Position numbers and translations under genes: made by a program
Assembly (NCBI GenBank): GCA_015231395.1
Contig: JADGBP010000015.1
Location: forward strand, 1-14,335
From: Desulfamplus sp.
GTDB taxonomy: Bacteria; Desulfobacterota; Desulfobacteria; Desulfobacterales; Desulfobacteraceae
Length of the DNA stretch: 14,335 nucleotides
Direction of reading: 5' to 3'
Shown here: positions 6,308-14,137 of the stretch, piece by piece
Numbering within the stretch: position 1 is the stretch's first letter
How the letters are laid out: each line of letters begins with the position of its first letter
The notes under the pieces: generated by a model
Seen by the model: only the letters and a program-made list of their open reading frames with translations
The model's database searches: none
What the model was told of the DNA's origin: nothing

Positions 6308-7735
6308 TCAAAATTTCCTTTCATTTGATGGAAGGGTTATTTTTACAGTAACGCCTTCGGAATCTCTGTTGTATATGTCAATAGTGCCATGATGAGATTC
6401 AATAATGTTTTTTACAATACCCATACCCAAACCAGTGCCCATATCTTTTGTAGTAAAAAATGGGTTCCATATTTTTTTAAGACTCTCTTCAAGAATACCC
6501 TTTCCTTGGTCATGAAAAAAAATGATAATCTGGTGATCTTCAGACAACAGGACAATTGTTATTTTTCCTCCTCGGGACATTGCCTGAAATGCATTAAGAA
6601 TAATATTGAGGAATGCCTGATACAATTTTTCTGAATCTGCCATTGTCTCCGGAATGGGTTTAGCAAACTGTCTCTCTACAATAAAGTCATTTTCCTGTAT
6701 CTGCTGGGATAGATACAAAATATTTTTTTCAATTATCTCATCAATGCGACAGGGTTTTAGTATAGGATTCATGGGTTTGGCAAAATCGAGAAAATCCTTG
6801 ATAATATTACTGAGTCTTATGGATTCTTCCAAAATAATATTAATGATGGTAGTGGACTGACCAGCTTTTGCCATTTTCTTTTTCAGCAGCTCTGCAGAAC
6901 TCCTTATGATACCAAGTGGATTGCGGATTTCGTGGGAAATTCCTGCTGTCATCTCTCCGATTGACGATAGATGTTCCGCTCTCTGGAGTTTTTCTTCAAG
7001 CCGCAACCTTTCCATAGCTCTTGCTTCAATAATCATTTCCCCCCGTCTCACCATTAAAACAAGTATGAAAAACAATACGGCCATAACTCCAAAACAGGTT
7101 GCCACGGTAAGTAATTGCAGTCTGAATATTTTATGATAATCATCTGAGATGTCTTGAATAATTTCAACTACTCCAAGTACAGGTCCTGAAACGGAAGAAA
7201 GAGGTTTCTCAGCTCTTAGTGGAGAGAAGGTCACTATTTTTGTCTGATGAGGTATTCCAAGAAGCAATTGAAAAAAATTTCCATTTTCAATCAACCGTGA
7301 ATTGGCTTGATTTTTAATCGCCATTGCATAACCAGCACCTCCGATATCCTTTAACCCCTTTTTTTTATCATCAAAACTGTATGCTATAGTATTTTTCATA
7401 TCATAAATATTGACCATCTCAACATTAAAACCATGCAATGTAGTTTTGATCACACGATCCATTCTCTCATACTGAGCCTCCTCTCTCAATTTGATTTTTC
7501 CATATTTTAATACCGCCGGAATGATAAACTGGAGAAAAACCTGATGGTTAAGATTGGCTACAAGAAGATGGGCGTAATCCTCACTTTTTTCCTGCAGGAT
7601 GTTTCTAACCCAATGGGCATTCATAACAGAGATAACAATGGTTGCGGCAAACATAACCATTAAAGCAGAGAAGGTGAAAAACTTTACAAGCCGAAACGGT
7701 TTTTGTTCTTTAAAATCATTATGGTTCATCGTCAT
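6308..7735 (-). CDS. Membrane-bound sensor histidine kinase
   Basis: A kinase of 475 residues with two membrane segments (about 18-40 and 205-229) that bracket an extracytoplasmic sensor region of about 165 residues. The cytoplasmic part has an H-box GISHEIRNPLG (phospho-acceptor H268), N-box NIILNAFQAM (377-386), DQGKGI (409-414) and GTGLGMGI (433-440), all intact. No clear HAMP domain links the second membrane segment to the dimerisation helices; a short charged helix (230-255) fills this place. It should phosphorylate the response regulator downstream. Pseudomonas PilS has six membrane helices, so this is not a classical PilS even though it sits beside pilM. The ATG at 7735 has no clear ribosome site, and a second in-frame ATG two codons later is equally possible. 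Confidence 0.93.
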   Translation of the reverse strand: MTMNHNDFKEQKPFRLVKFFTFSALMVMFAATIVISVMNAHWVRNILQEKSEDYAHLLVANLNHQVFLQFIIPAVLKYGKIKLREEAQYERMDRVIKTTLHGFNVEMVNIYDMKNTIAYSFDDKKKGLKDIGGAGYAMAIKNQANSRLIENGNFFQLLLGIPHQTKIVTFSPLRAEKPLSSVSGPVLGVVEIIQDISDDYHKIFRLQLLTVATCFGVMAVLFFILVLMVRRGEMIIEARAMERLRLEEKLQRAEHLSSIGEMTAGISHEIRNPLGIIRSSAELLKKKMAKAGQSTTIINIILEESIRLSNIIKDFLDFAKPMNPILKPCRIDEIIEKNILYLSQQIQENDFIVERQFAKPIPETMADSEKLYQAFLNIILNAFQAMSRGGKITIVLLSEDHQIIIFFHDQGKGILEESLKKIWNPFFTTKDMGTGLGMGIVKNIIESHHGTIDIYNRDSEGVTVKITLPSNERKF

Positions 7736-7870
7736 AATTTTTATTTTTTTATTTGCTTTTGTTGATTATTTTTATTAATAGAGTGATTGTAAAAAAAAAA
7801 TAGAAATTGTATTATAATATTAACTTAATAGAACAATAGCCTTCTCCTTCCATAATGAAATAAAGACAAC

Positions 7871-7899
7871 TTGTTGTTGCGAGTTGACAAGATTATAGT
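7871..7899 (+). promoter_or_regulatory. Possible sigma70-type promoter for pilM operon
   Basis: TTGTTG (7871-7876) is followed after 17 bases by TATAGT (7894-7899, five of six matches to the -10 consensus). A better -35 (TTGACA, 7884-7889) lies inside this spacer but has no good -10 at the right distance. In AT-rich DNA such matches arise by chance, so this is only a candidate. Confidence 0.3.
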
Positions 7900-7986
7900 A
7901 AGAAGTACTCTGCTTATCAATTAAAAATAGTTTTATCCGAATAAATAGTTCTGTACAAATACTAAACAAGATCATCAAAGCGGCTT

Positions 7987-8085
7987 ATGTTCAATTTAAA
8001 GTTCATGACCGTAATCCGGTCACCATTCAAGATGAAAAAAATGTGTTTTCACTGTAAAGATAAAAGGCACTGTAATCAATTATGA
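7987..8085 (+). CDS. Possible small ORF of 32 codons overlapping the pilM start
   Basis: An open frame from the ATG at 7987 ends at a TGA (8083-8085) that overlaps the pilM ATG (8082). The product would be small and basic, with a cysteine/histidine cluster CFHCKDKRHC near its end. No clear ribosome site precedes it; later in-frame ATGs at 8005, 8032 and 8041 are no better. It could be a leader peptide that couples translation to pilM, which itself has only a distant AAAGG (14 bases upstream), or it could be chance. I do not recognise a family. Confidence 0.2.
   Translation: MFNLKFMTVIRSPFKMKKMCFHCKDKRHCNQL
8006..8022 (+). promoter_or_regulatory. Perfect 6-bp inverted repeat upstream of pilM
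   Basis: TGACCG (8006-8011) and CGGTCA (8017-8022) are exact complements around a 5-base TAATC loop. It is the most GC-rich spot in the leader. No T-run follows, so it is not a terminator; it could be an operator half-pair or an RNA hairpin in the pilM leader. Confidence 0.35.
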
Positions 8086-9149
8086 TATTTAATAAAAAAA
8101 ACCATTTGGTCGGACTTGATATCGGCACGTCTTATATTAAAGTGGCTGAAGTTGAGAACAGTAATAAAGGTCCAGTTTTTAATAAATTTGGTATCACATC
8201 CATTCCTCCAGGTTTAATTGAAGATGGTCAAATTATTGAAATGGATGAACTTGCCCAGGCTATACGGACACTTTTTAAAACCCAGAATATCAAATCAAAG
8301 AATATCGCTATTTCAACGGGCGGCTCTTCTGTTGTTGTAAAAACCATTACTATGCCATCTTCATCTTCTACATCTGAACAGACCCTCCTTGAATCCATAC
8401 GCTTTGAAGCAGAACAATATATCCCATATGACATTGATGATATGAATGTCGATTTTCAAATCATTGGTGATAATGAGGGTAATCCCGATCAGATGAATGT
8501 TCTGTTAGTGGCAGTCAAAAAAGATCTTGTAGCTTCATACATCGAATTAACGGATCAAGCAGGTTTAAATGCCCAGGTTATTGATGTTGACAGTTTTGCA
8601 CTTCAAAATATTTTTGAAGCTGCTTCCAATGGTCGTGACACCGGAATTACCATGCTCATTGACGTTGGAACACATAAAACATCCTTGAATATTATCAAAA
8701 AAAACAACTCTTTGATGATGCGTGATTCATCTTCAGGAATTGGTCAGATATGGGAAGAGATTGCATCTGATATGAATTGCAGCATTGAAGATGCAATCAA
8801 AATATTTTCAGGTATTGACAAAGAGTCAATGACTGCTGACGCTCTTGATGAGATGTGTCAAAATTTTGCACAATCTTGGTCTATGGAGATTCAAAATATT
8901 GTAAAAACATTTCAGGCAAAATCCACTCATGGAAAAATTGATAAGGTTTTTGTCACTGGAGGAGGTTCCTTAGTCAAAGGATTTGTCAATTTTCTTTCGG
9001 AAGGACTTTCAGTACCAACATCTGTATTTAATCCATTTGAAGGAGTAATTGTCAATTCCAAAAAAATTTCTGAATCTTTTATTAACCAGAGTGCTCCTTT
9101 TGCTTCAATTGCTCTGGGACTCGCATTAAGAAAATTGGATGATAAATGA
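8082..9149 (+). CDS. pilM: Type IV pilus assembly protein PilM
   Basis: A cytoplasmic actin-like ATPase of 355 residues, the usual family length. The nucleotide-binding motifs are GLDIGTS (11-17), LIDVGTHKTS (192-201) and VTGGGSLVKG (291-300). The family segment FEAEQYIPYDIDD (108-120) is also present. PilM binds the N-terminal INLLP peptide of PilN and links the inner-membrane alignment complex to the cytoplasmic motor. It is the first gene of the pilMNOPQ operon and overlaps pilN by 4 bases (ATGA). Its ribosome site is poor (AAAGG 14 bases away), so translation may depend on coupling with an upstream frame or on leader structure. Confidence 0.97.
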   Translation: MIFNKKNHLVGLDIGTSYIKVAEVENSNKGPVFNKFGITSIPPGLIEDGQIIEMDELAQAIRTLFKTQNIKSKNIAISTGGSSVVVKTITMPSSSSTSEQTLLESIRFEAEQYIPYDIDDMNVDFQIIGDNEGNPDQMNVLLVAVKKDLVASYIELTDQAGLNAQVIDVDSFALQNIFEAASNGRDTGITMLIDVGTHKTSLNIIKKNNSLMMRDSSSGIGQIWEEIASDMNCSIEDAIKIFSGIDKESMTADALDEMCQNFAQSWSMEIQNIVKTFQAKSTHGKIDKVFVTGGGSLVKGFVNFLSEGLSVPTSVFNPFEGVIVNSKKISESFINQSAPFASIALGLALRKLDDK

Positions 9150-9751
9150 TACGAATTAATTTACTGCCATTCAGGGCAGCACGAGCAAAAGAAAATATTA
9201 GAAAACAGGTGTCAATTTTTTTGTTACTGCTTGTTTTTATCTCACTTGCCATGACATATATTACAACATTTGTGAACAAAAAAATAGAAAGTCTTAAATC
9301 AGATATTGCCCAGATCGAAGTACAGATAAAAAGTTATAAAGCTAAGGCTGATGAAGTAGCGAAAATTGAAAAAGCTCTTGCCATACTGGAACAGAAACTA
9401 AATGTTGTTCGCGGTCTTAATGCAATGCGTAAAGAGCCTGTTATCCTGCTTGAGGCTATGACACGCCTTCTGGTTCCTGAACAGATGTGGATTACCTATC
9501 TTCAGATTTCAGATGCCAATGTTGTGTTGAGAGGTGTCTCATTTGACAACAGAACTGTGGCGGATTTTATGACAAACCTTGAGAAATCGCCTTTGTTTAA
9601 AAGTGTTGATTTACAGACACTTCAAATGCAGTCTATGCAGGGTGTAACGGTAAAAAGTTTTGCACTGACGGCTAACAAGGCTCCTCATGAAAATAAAAAT
9701 AAAGAGGATAATAAAGAAAATGCACAAAAAAAGCAGAGTAAGAAAAAATGA
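9146..9751 (+). CDS. pilN: Type IV pilus assembly protein PilN
   Basis: A bitopic inner-membrane protein of 201 residues. It opens with the PilM-binding signature INLLPFR (residues 4-10), then has one membrane helix (about 22-43), a coiled-coil stretch (about 45-92) and a ferredoxin-like periplasmic domain (about 95-175). It pairs with PilO to form the periplasmic scaffold joining PilM to PilP. The C-terminal ~25 residues are an unusual Lys/Asn/Glu-rich tail (ENKNKEDNKENAQKKQ) with low-complexity coding, longer than needed for the fold. It overlaps pilM and pilO by 4 bases each, so translation is coupled. Confidence 0.96.
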   Translation: MIRINLLPFRAARAKENIRKQVSIFLLLLVFISLAMTYITTFVNKKIESLKSDIAQIEVQIKSYKAKADEVAKIEKALAILEQKLNVVRGLNAMRKEPVILLEAMTRLLVPEQMWITYLQISDANVVLRGVSFDNRTVADFMTNLEKSPLFKSVDLQTLQMQSMQGVTVKSFALTANKAPHENKNKEDNKENAQKKQSKKK

Positions 9752-10434
9752 AAAAAGATAAGGGCAAAGATAAGGAAGAGAAAAAAACTTTCGGAGAAAA
9801 CATAAAAGAGAAGACAGCCCCTTTTTTTGAAAAGGTAGGTACATTATCCAGGCTTCATAGAGTTATTATCTGTATTGTAACGATAGCTATCATGGGAGGC
9901 GGATATTACTATTTTGTTTTAATGCCTAAGATCGATGAAATAACTACTCTTGAAAAGAATCATAATAAACTTAGTCTTGATCTTGAGAAATATAAAAAAA
10001 AGGCGATGATGCTGGAAGAATTCAGAAAGAAACAACGAGATAAAGAGAATGAATTTTATAAAGCTCTTGCTGAACTGCCCGATGCAAAGGAAATCCCTTC
10101 TCTTTTGACAGCCGTCTCACAATCAGGCAATGAATCAGGGCTTGAATTTCTTCTGTTTAAGCCTGAAGCTGAGCAAACTAAAGATTTCTATGCTGAAATA
10201 CCCGTTTCTATTAATGTTCGGGGAGGATATCATCAGATTGCCCAGTTTTTTGACAGAGTTTCTCAACTATCACGTATTGTAAATATCAGAAATATTGTTA
10301 TTAATTATGCCCAGGGTCAGGGAAATCTGACAGCGTCATGCAGAGCTATTACATACAGATTTATTGAAAAGTTTGAAACAGACAAAGTGGAAGTAGAAAA
10401 GGGTAGTAAAAAGAAGGGAAGGGGGAAGAAATAA
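9748..10434 (+). CDS. pilO: Type IV pilus assembly protein PilO
   Basis: A bitopic inner-membrane protein of 228 residues: a lysine-rich cytoplasmic N-terminus (1-36), one membrane helix (about 38-60), a coiled coil (about 62-108) and a periplasmic ferredoxin-like domain (about 115-215) containing the family segment PVSINVRGGYHQIAQFFDRVS. It forms heterodimers with PilN and contacts PilP. Both ends are strongly basic: KKDKGKDKEEKK at the start and KKKGRGKK at the end. Its stop codon directly abuts the pilP start (TAAATG), with a purine-rich GGGGGAAG ribosome-site region just before. Confidence 0.96.
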   Translation: MKKDKGKDKEEKKTFGENIKEKTAPFFEKVGTLSRLHRVIICIVTIAIMGGGYYYFVLMPKIDEITTLEKNHNKLSLDLEKYKKKAMMLEEFRKKQRDKENEFYKALAELPDAKEIPSLLTAVSQSGNESGLEFLLFKPEAEQTKDFYAEIPVSINVRGGYHQIAQFFDRVSQLSRIVNIRNIVINYAQGQGNLTASCRAITYRFIEKFETDKVEVEKGSKKKGRGKK

Positions 10435-11577
10435 ATGATCTATTTCAAAAGAATAAAATCAATATATATTCTTATACCTCTGTTTTTGATGGTGATAACT
10501 TCCTGTGAAAATAAGGCAACGGATGAGACTCCGCAGATTGTTCAGGAAGTAATTACTATGAAAATAGCACCTATGGCACAGCAATCTCCCCTGACTACAA
10601 CTACATTGGAAGATAATCAGAATTCGCCTGTAAAGGTTCAGGAATCGGCAAGTAGCACAGCATCTCCAGTTGCATCAGGAGAACAAATTACTACAGTATC
10701 GCCGGAGGTATCAGCATCAGGAGAACAAATTAATACGGTGCCACCTGTATCAGTATCAGGGGGACAGGTTACTACAGTATTACCGAGTGTATCAGGAGAG
10801 CAAACCGAATCTTCATCAAAAACAGAAGTTTTATCTCAGCCAGAAATTATATTTGATACAAAGAGTACTTCAAAACAAGAAATTGTACTCCAAACTCCTG
10901 CTGAATCTGAAAAAATCCCTGAAATCAGCCTCTCAAAACCCTCCCTCCTTCCTGATGATGCTTCTGGCACAGCAGCTTCTGTCTCTATCAAAGGAGATAT
11001 TGTCCCTGCCAAAGGTGATGTCGCATCTATTGCAGATACAGAAAACGCCCCCACTTCTGATAAAAATTTAGCTGAGAATTCTGTAAGTTTAGATGCAGCA
11101 TCTGGAAATGTAGCCGGAAGTTCTGAAAACAAAACTCTTTTACCTGCTGAAGCTCTTTTACCTGCTGGAGATATTCAGGGTCAAATGAACGAAGAGAAAC
11201 TCTTTTATATTGCAAAAGGCAAAACTGATCCATTTGAGCCCTTGATAAAAGAAAAAGTTCCTGTTGAGCAAATTCAGGAAACGATTACTGAGGATGTTCC
11301 GAAACGGATTTTGACCCCTCTTGAAAAACTTGATTTCGGTCAGATGAAGCTTGTTGCCATATTGAACAGAGAGTCAGAAAGCGTTGCCATGGTTCAGGAA
11401 AGCACTGGAAAAGGTTATATAGTTAATATTGGAACTTATATGGGTCGTGATTCAGGACAGGTCATAAGTATAGAAAAGGATAAATTAGTAATACAGGAAA
11501 AGGTGAAAGATTATAAAGGAAACGTTGTTGATCGTTTTCAGGAGTTAAAACTGAACAAGTTAGATGATAAGGGTTAA
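10435..11577 (+). CDS. pilP: Type IV pilus lipoprotein PilP with an expanded repeat-rich linker
   Basis: An inner-membrane lipoprotein that connects PilN/PilO to the PilQ secretin. The N-terminus is a lipoprotein signal peptide with lipobox VITSC (lipidated C24). The C-terminal domain (about 256-376) is a recognisable PilP beta-domain: the GKTDPFEPL motif, then LDFGQMKLVAIL, GYIVNIGTYMG and DRFQELKL. Between them lie about 225 residues rich in Ser, Thr, Pro, Glu and Val, probably disordered. This brings the protein to 380 residues, about twice the usual PilP (about 175). The linker contains SGEQITTVSPEV-type repeats and an LLPAEA/LLPAGD duplication. It could span a thick periplasm or bind other envelope parts. 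pilQ follows after 3 bases. Confidence 0.94.
   Translation: MIYFKRIKSIYILIPLFLMVITSCENKATDETPQIVQEVITMKIAPMAQQSPLTTTTLEDNQNSPVKVQESASSTASPVASGEQITTVSPEVSASGEQINTVPPVSVSGGQVTTVLPSVSGEQTESSSKTEVLSQPEIIFDTKSTSKQEIVLQTPAESEKIPEISLSKPSLLPDDASGTAASVSIKGDIVPAKGDVASIADTENAPTSDKNLAENSVSLDAASGNVAGSSENKTLLPAEALLPAGDIQGQMNEEKLFYIAKGKTDPFEPLIKEKVPVEQIQETITEDVPKRILTPLEKLDFGQMKLVAILNRESESVAMVQESTGKGYIVNIGTYMGRDSGQVISIEKDKLVIQEKVKDYKGNVVDRFQELKLNKLDDKG
10675..10806 (+). repeat. Tandem repeats of 36-42 bp in the pilP linker
   Basis: Three in-frame units (10675-10716, 10717-10755, 10756-10791) plus a partial fourth start TCAGGAGAACAAATT or similar and encode SGEQITTVSPEVSA, SGEQINTVPPVSV, SGGQVTTVLPSV and SGEQT. 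Unit length shrinks by one codon each time, so the array has drifted by codon loss while staying in frame. Confidence 0.9.
11135..11170 (+). repeat. 18-bp tandem duplication in the pilP linker
   Basis: Two adjacent 18-base units beginning CTCTTTTACCTGCTG differ at one base (A or G near the end). They encode the repeated LLPA[E/G] element just before the folded PilP domain. The near identity points to a recent duplication. Confidence 0.85.
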
Positions 11578-11580
11578 TAT

Positions 11581-14109
11581 ATGTCTCATTTATTATTCTC
11601 CGAATTTAAAATTGCGTGTAGGTTGGCATGTTTTGCGTGGTGTCTGCTTTTTCTTGCAGGATGCATCACCTCTGCTCAGTTGGGTCAGAACTCTGCAGAT
11701 AAAGGTCAAATTTCTCCAAATCAGATTCATCTTAAATCTATTGATCTCAAGGTCAATTCAGAGACAATAGATGTGTTGATCAAGGGGAGCGGTAAAATGA
11801 AATATTCTGCTGTAAAGCAGGATTTTCCTTTAGGTGTCATGGTTTATCTGCATGACACAGTTATTGAGGACAAATTCACTCAACCATCTATTCCTGGTGG
11901 TATTAGTATATCCTCTTTATCTGCATCTTATGCTGACAGTACAAAAAAAAATGTAGGCATCAAAATATTATTGAGCGAAAACATGAACTATCAAGTTCAG
12001 GAAAACGAAGATACGCTCACCCTCTTTTTTTATAACCAGGGAGTTCAATCAGCTTCTTCTGCTTCCCCATCTTTTGGAGAAGCCAACCTTTTTTCCGAGA
12101 CTGAACCTTCAGGCACAGTGCCGGAAATAGCTGTTGCCGACAACCAGAACAATAGCAACAACACTTCCTCCGAAAACAATACACGGGGTAAAGATGCTTC
12201 AGGAGTTAGCGTCAATTATGGTAAAAAGGCTTTGGTTACAGGCATTAATTTCCATTCAGGTGATGAGGGTGAGACGTCTATTGTAATAAATACTTCTAAT
12301 CCTATCAGATATGACATGCAAAGAAGTGAGTTGAACAATGAGCTTCAGCTTAATCTCTACAATACAGATATTCCCGAGTATCATCAGCGTCAGCTCATTA
12401 CTACCTATTTTAATTCTGCGGTAGATAAAATTTTACCTGTTGACCGTACTGGTAATCAGGCTGCATCCAGAATTAAGATCACACTTCGGGAAAAGGTACC
12501 CTATCATATTCTTCAGGAGAAAAACCTCCTTACTCTGTTTTTTGAGCCATCATCTATAAAGCCCTTGAAATTGGAAGGTGAAGACTTAACAATTGCTGAC
12601 GGATCTTCATCAAGTACAGGACAAATGATAAATACCTTAGATAAGGATAGTCAAAAAGCACAAGCTCTTCAGTCCACTAATACGCCAGCAAAACTTCAAC
12701 CTACTCAAAGCCCCCAGAATCTCGGTAGTTCTCAGGATATGCCTTCTGATGATTCTGATCTTGATGCTGAACCAGAAGATCTTTTGGCAACACAAGATCA
12801 GACAGCAGATGAAAACCAAAGTAATTTTTTTGATGATAACCCGGTTTATACTGGTGAAGAGATCAGTCTTGATTTTTACGAAACCGATATAAAAAATGTG
12901 TTCAGAATCATACAGACTGTAAGTGGTGAAAATTTTGCAGTTGATAAAGATGTAAATGGCAGTGTAACCCTGACGCTTGAAAAACCAGCCCCATGGGATG
13001 AAATACTTGATCTTATTTTGAAAATGAACGGTCTGGGCACAATAAAACAAGGTTCTATTGTGCGTATTGCCACCATGCAGACAATTAAAAGAGAAGAAGA
13101 TGAAAAAGCAGCACTATTTGCTTCCAAACTACAGGCTCTGGAACAGAGAAAACAACAAGAACCTATGTTCACGGAATATATTCCAATCAATTACTCAAGT
13201 GCGGCAACTGATATCAAACCCCACATTGAAAAACTGCTTACCCCTTCAAGAAGCACGGGTGCCAATACCAATAACAGCGGGGGCAGGATTAGCGTTGATC
13301 AAAGAACCAATATGATCATCCTTACTGATACTAAAAAAGTAATAGCTGAAGCTAAAAAGTTAATATATAAACTTGATAAAGTAACTCCACAAATATTAAT
13401 TTCAGCCCGAATTGTGGAAGTGAGTAAAGATTTTTCCAGAGACCTTGGTGTTGACTGGGGGCTGTCCAGTCAGGATGTTTATCGTGATGATATGGGCGGT
13501 CTGTATGGATTTGATATTGCCATGAACCATCCAGCAAGTGCATTTTCAGGTATTGGATACACATTCAATCGTCTGGCAGGAACTCCCTTGCTTTTAGACG
13601 CAAGGCTCACTGCATCGGAACTGACCGGAGATACAAAAATTATATCGTCTCCAAAAATCCTTACGCTTGATAACAAAACTGCAAAAATTGATCAAGGGCT
13701 TGAATATGGGTATCAAAGCGGTGTAGATGAAAATGGTAATCCGGTTATTGCATTTAAACCAATTAAACTTTCTCTTGAAGTTACACCCGGAGTTACTCCT
13801 GACCAAAGAGTCAAAATGACCCTTAAAATTTCCAAAAACGAGGTATCAGGGACAGTTGCCGGTATTCCGTCCCTTTCCACCAGTGAGGCTAATACAGAAC
13901 TTCTTGTCAATGATGGGAACACCATTGTGATCGGCGGCATTGTAAAATCTACCGTATCTGAAGGAAGGTCGGGTTTTCCATTACTTTCAAACATTCCCTA
14001 TTTAGGTCAGATTTTCAGGTCAGATACAAGTGCTGACAAGAAAAATGAGCTGTTGATATTTATTACACCTACCATTGTCCAGCTTGATCAGAAAGACAAT
14101 AAATTATAG
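11581..14109 (+). CDS. pilQ: Type IV pilus secretin PilQ, with a lipoprotein signal
   Basis: An outer-membrane secretin of 842 residues through which the pilus passes. The order is signal peptide with lipobox FLAGC (C28), AMIN domain 1 (about 48-152), Asn/Ser-rich linker, AMIN domain 2 (about 217-323), acidic Gln/Ser-rich linker (about 340-420), secretin/TonB N-terminal domain (about 427-498), an N1-type domain (about 530-600) and the secretin barrel (about 603-832). Barrel motifs include VGIPSL-like AGIPSLSTSEANTELLVNDG, TIVIGGI and the near-terminal PLLSNIPYLGQIF. AMIN domains bind peptidoglycan. The ribosome site AAGGG lies 7 bases before the ATG. The lipobox is noteworthy because many PilQ proteins have an ordinary signal peptide and depend on a separate pilotin lipoprotein. 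Confidence 0.97.
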   Translation: MSHLLFSEFKIACRLACFAWCLLFLAGCITSAQLGQNSADKGQISPNQIHLKSIDLKVNSETIDVLIKGSGKMKYSAVKQDFPLGVMVYLHDTVIEDKFTQPSIPGGISISSLSASYADSTKKNVGIKILLSENMNYQVQENEDTLTLFFYNQGVQSASSASPSFGEANLFSETEPSGTVPEIAVADNQNNSNNTSSENNTRGKDASGVSVNYGKKALVTGINFHSGDEGETSIVINTSNPIRYDMQRSELNNELQLNLYNTDIPEYHQRQLITTYFNSAVDKILPVDRTGNQAASRIKITLREKVPYHILQEKNLLTLFFEPSSIKPLKLEGEDLTIADGSSSSTGQMINTLDKDSQKAQALQSTNTPAKLQPTQSPQNLGSSQDMPSDDSDLDAEPEDLLATQDQTADENQSNFFDDNPVYTGEEISLDFYETDIKNVFRIIQTVSGENFAVDKDVNGSVTLTLEKPAPWDEILDLILKMNGLGTIKQGSIVRIATMQTIKREEDEKAALFASKLQALEQRKQQEPMFTEYIPINYSSAATDIKPHIEKLLTPSRSTGANTNNSGGRISVDQRTNMIILTDTKKVIAEAKKLIYKLDKVTPQILISARIVEVSKDFSRDLGVDWGLSSQDVYRDDMGGLYGFDIAMNHPASAFSGIGYTFNRLAGTPLLLDARLTASELTGDTKIISSPKILTLDNKTAKIDQGLEYGYQSGVDENGNPVIAFKPIKLSLEVTPGVTPDQRVKMTLKISKNEVSGTVAGIPSLSTSEANTELLVNDGNTIVIGGIVKSTVSEGRSGFPLLSNIPYLGQIFRSDTSADKKNELLIFITPTIVQLDQKDNKL

Positions 14110-14137
14110 GTCACGATATATTTTCGGAGGATTTTAG

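Larger units (their letters stand above)
7736..8081. other. Divergent intergenic region between the sensor kinase and pilM
   Basis: A 346-base AT-rich region that must hold the promoters for both directions. It includes a run of ten A (7791-7800), a palindromic ATTATAAT (7811-7818) giving a -10-like TATAAT on both strands, a possible sigma70 promoter (7871-7899), a 6-bp hairpin (8006-8022) and a 32-codon ORF overlapping the pilM start. By eye, no GG-N10-GC sigma54 core element is present on either strand. Confidence 0.6.

Noticed and set aside
6306-6311. TTG start for the response regulator at 6311
   Set aside because: The ATG at 6305 gives the standard receiver opening and a usable ribosome site; the TTG would lie only 4 bases from AAGGA.
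7736-8081. A sigma54 promoter that the neighbouring regulator could use
   Set aside because: I checked the GG and CC dinucleotides that I could find on both strands for a GC ten bases downstream and found none, so no -24/-12 element can be claimed.
10670-11071. Overlapping plus-strand ORF of 133 codons inside pilP
   Set aside because: It is an alternative frame kept open by the pilP linker repeats, rich in Gln/Tyr/Lys, and without a credible start context.
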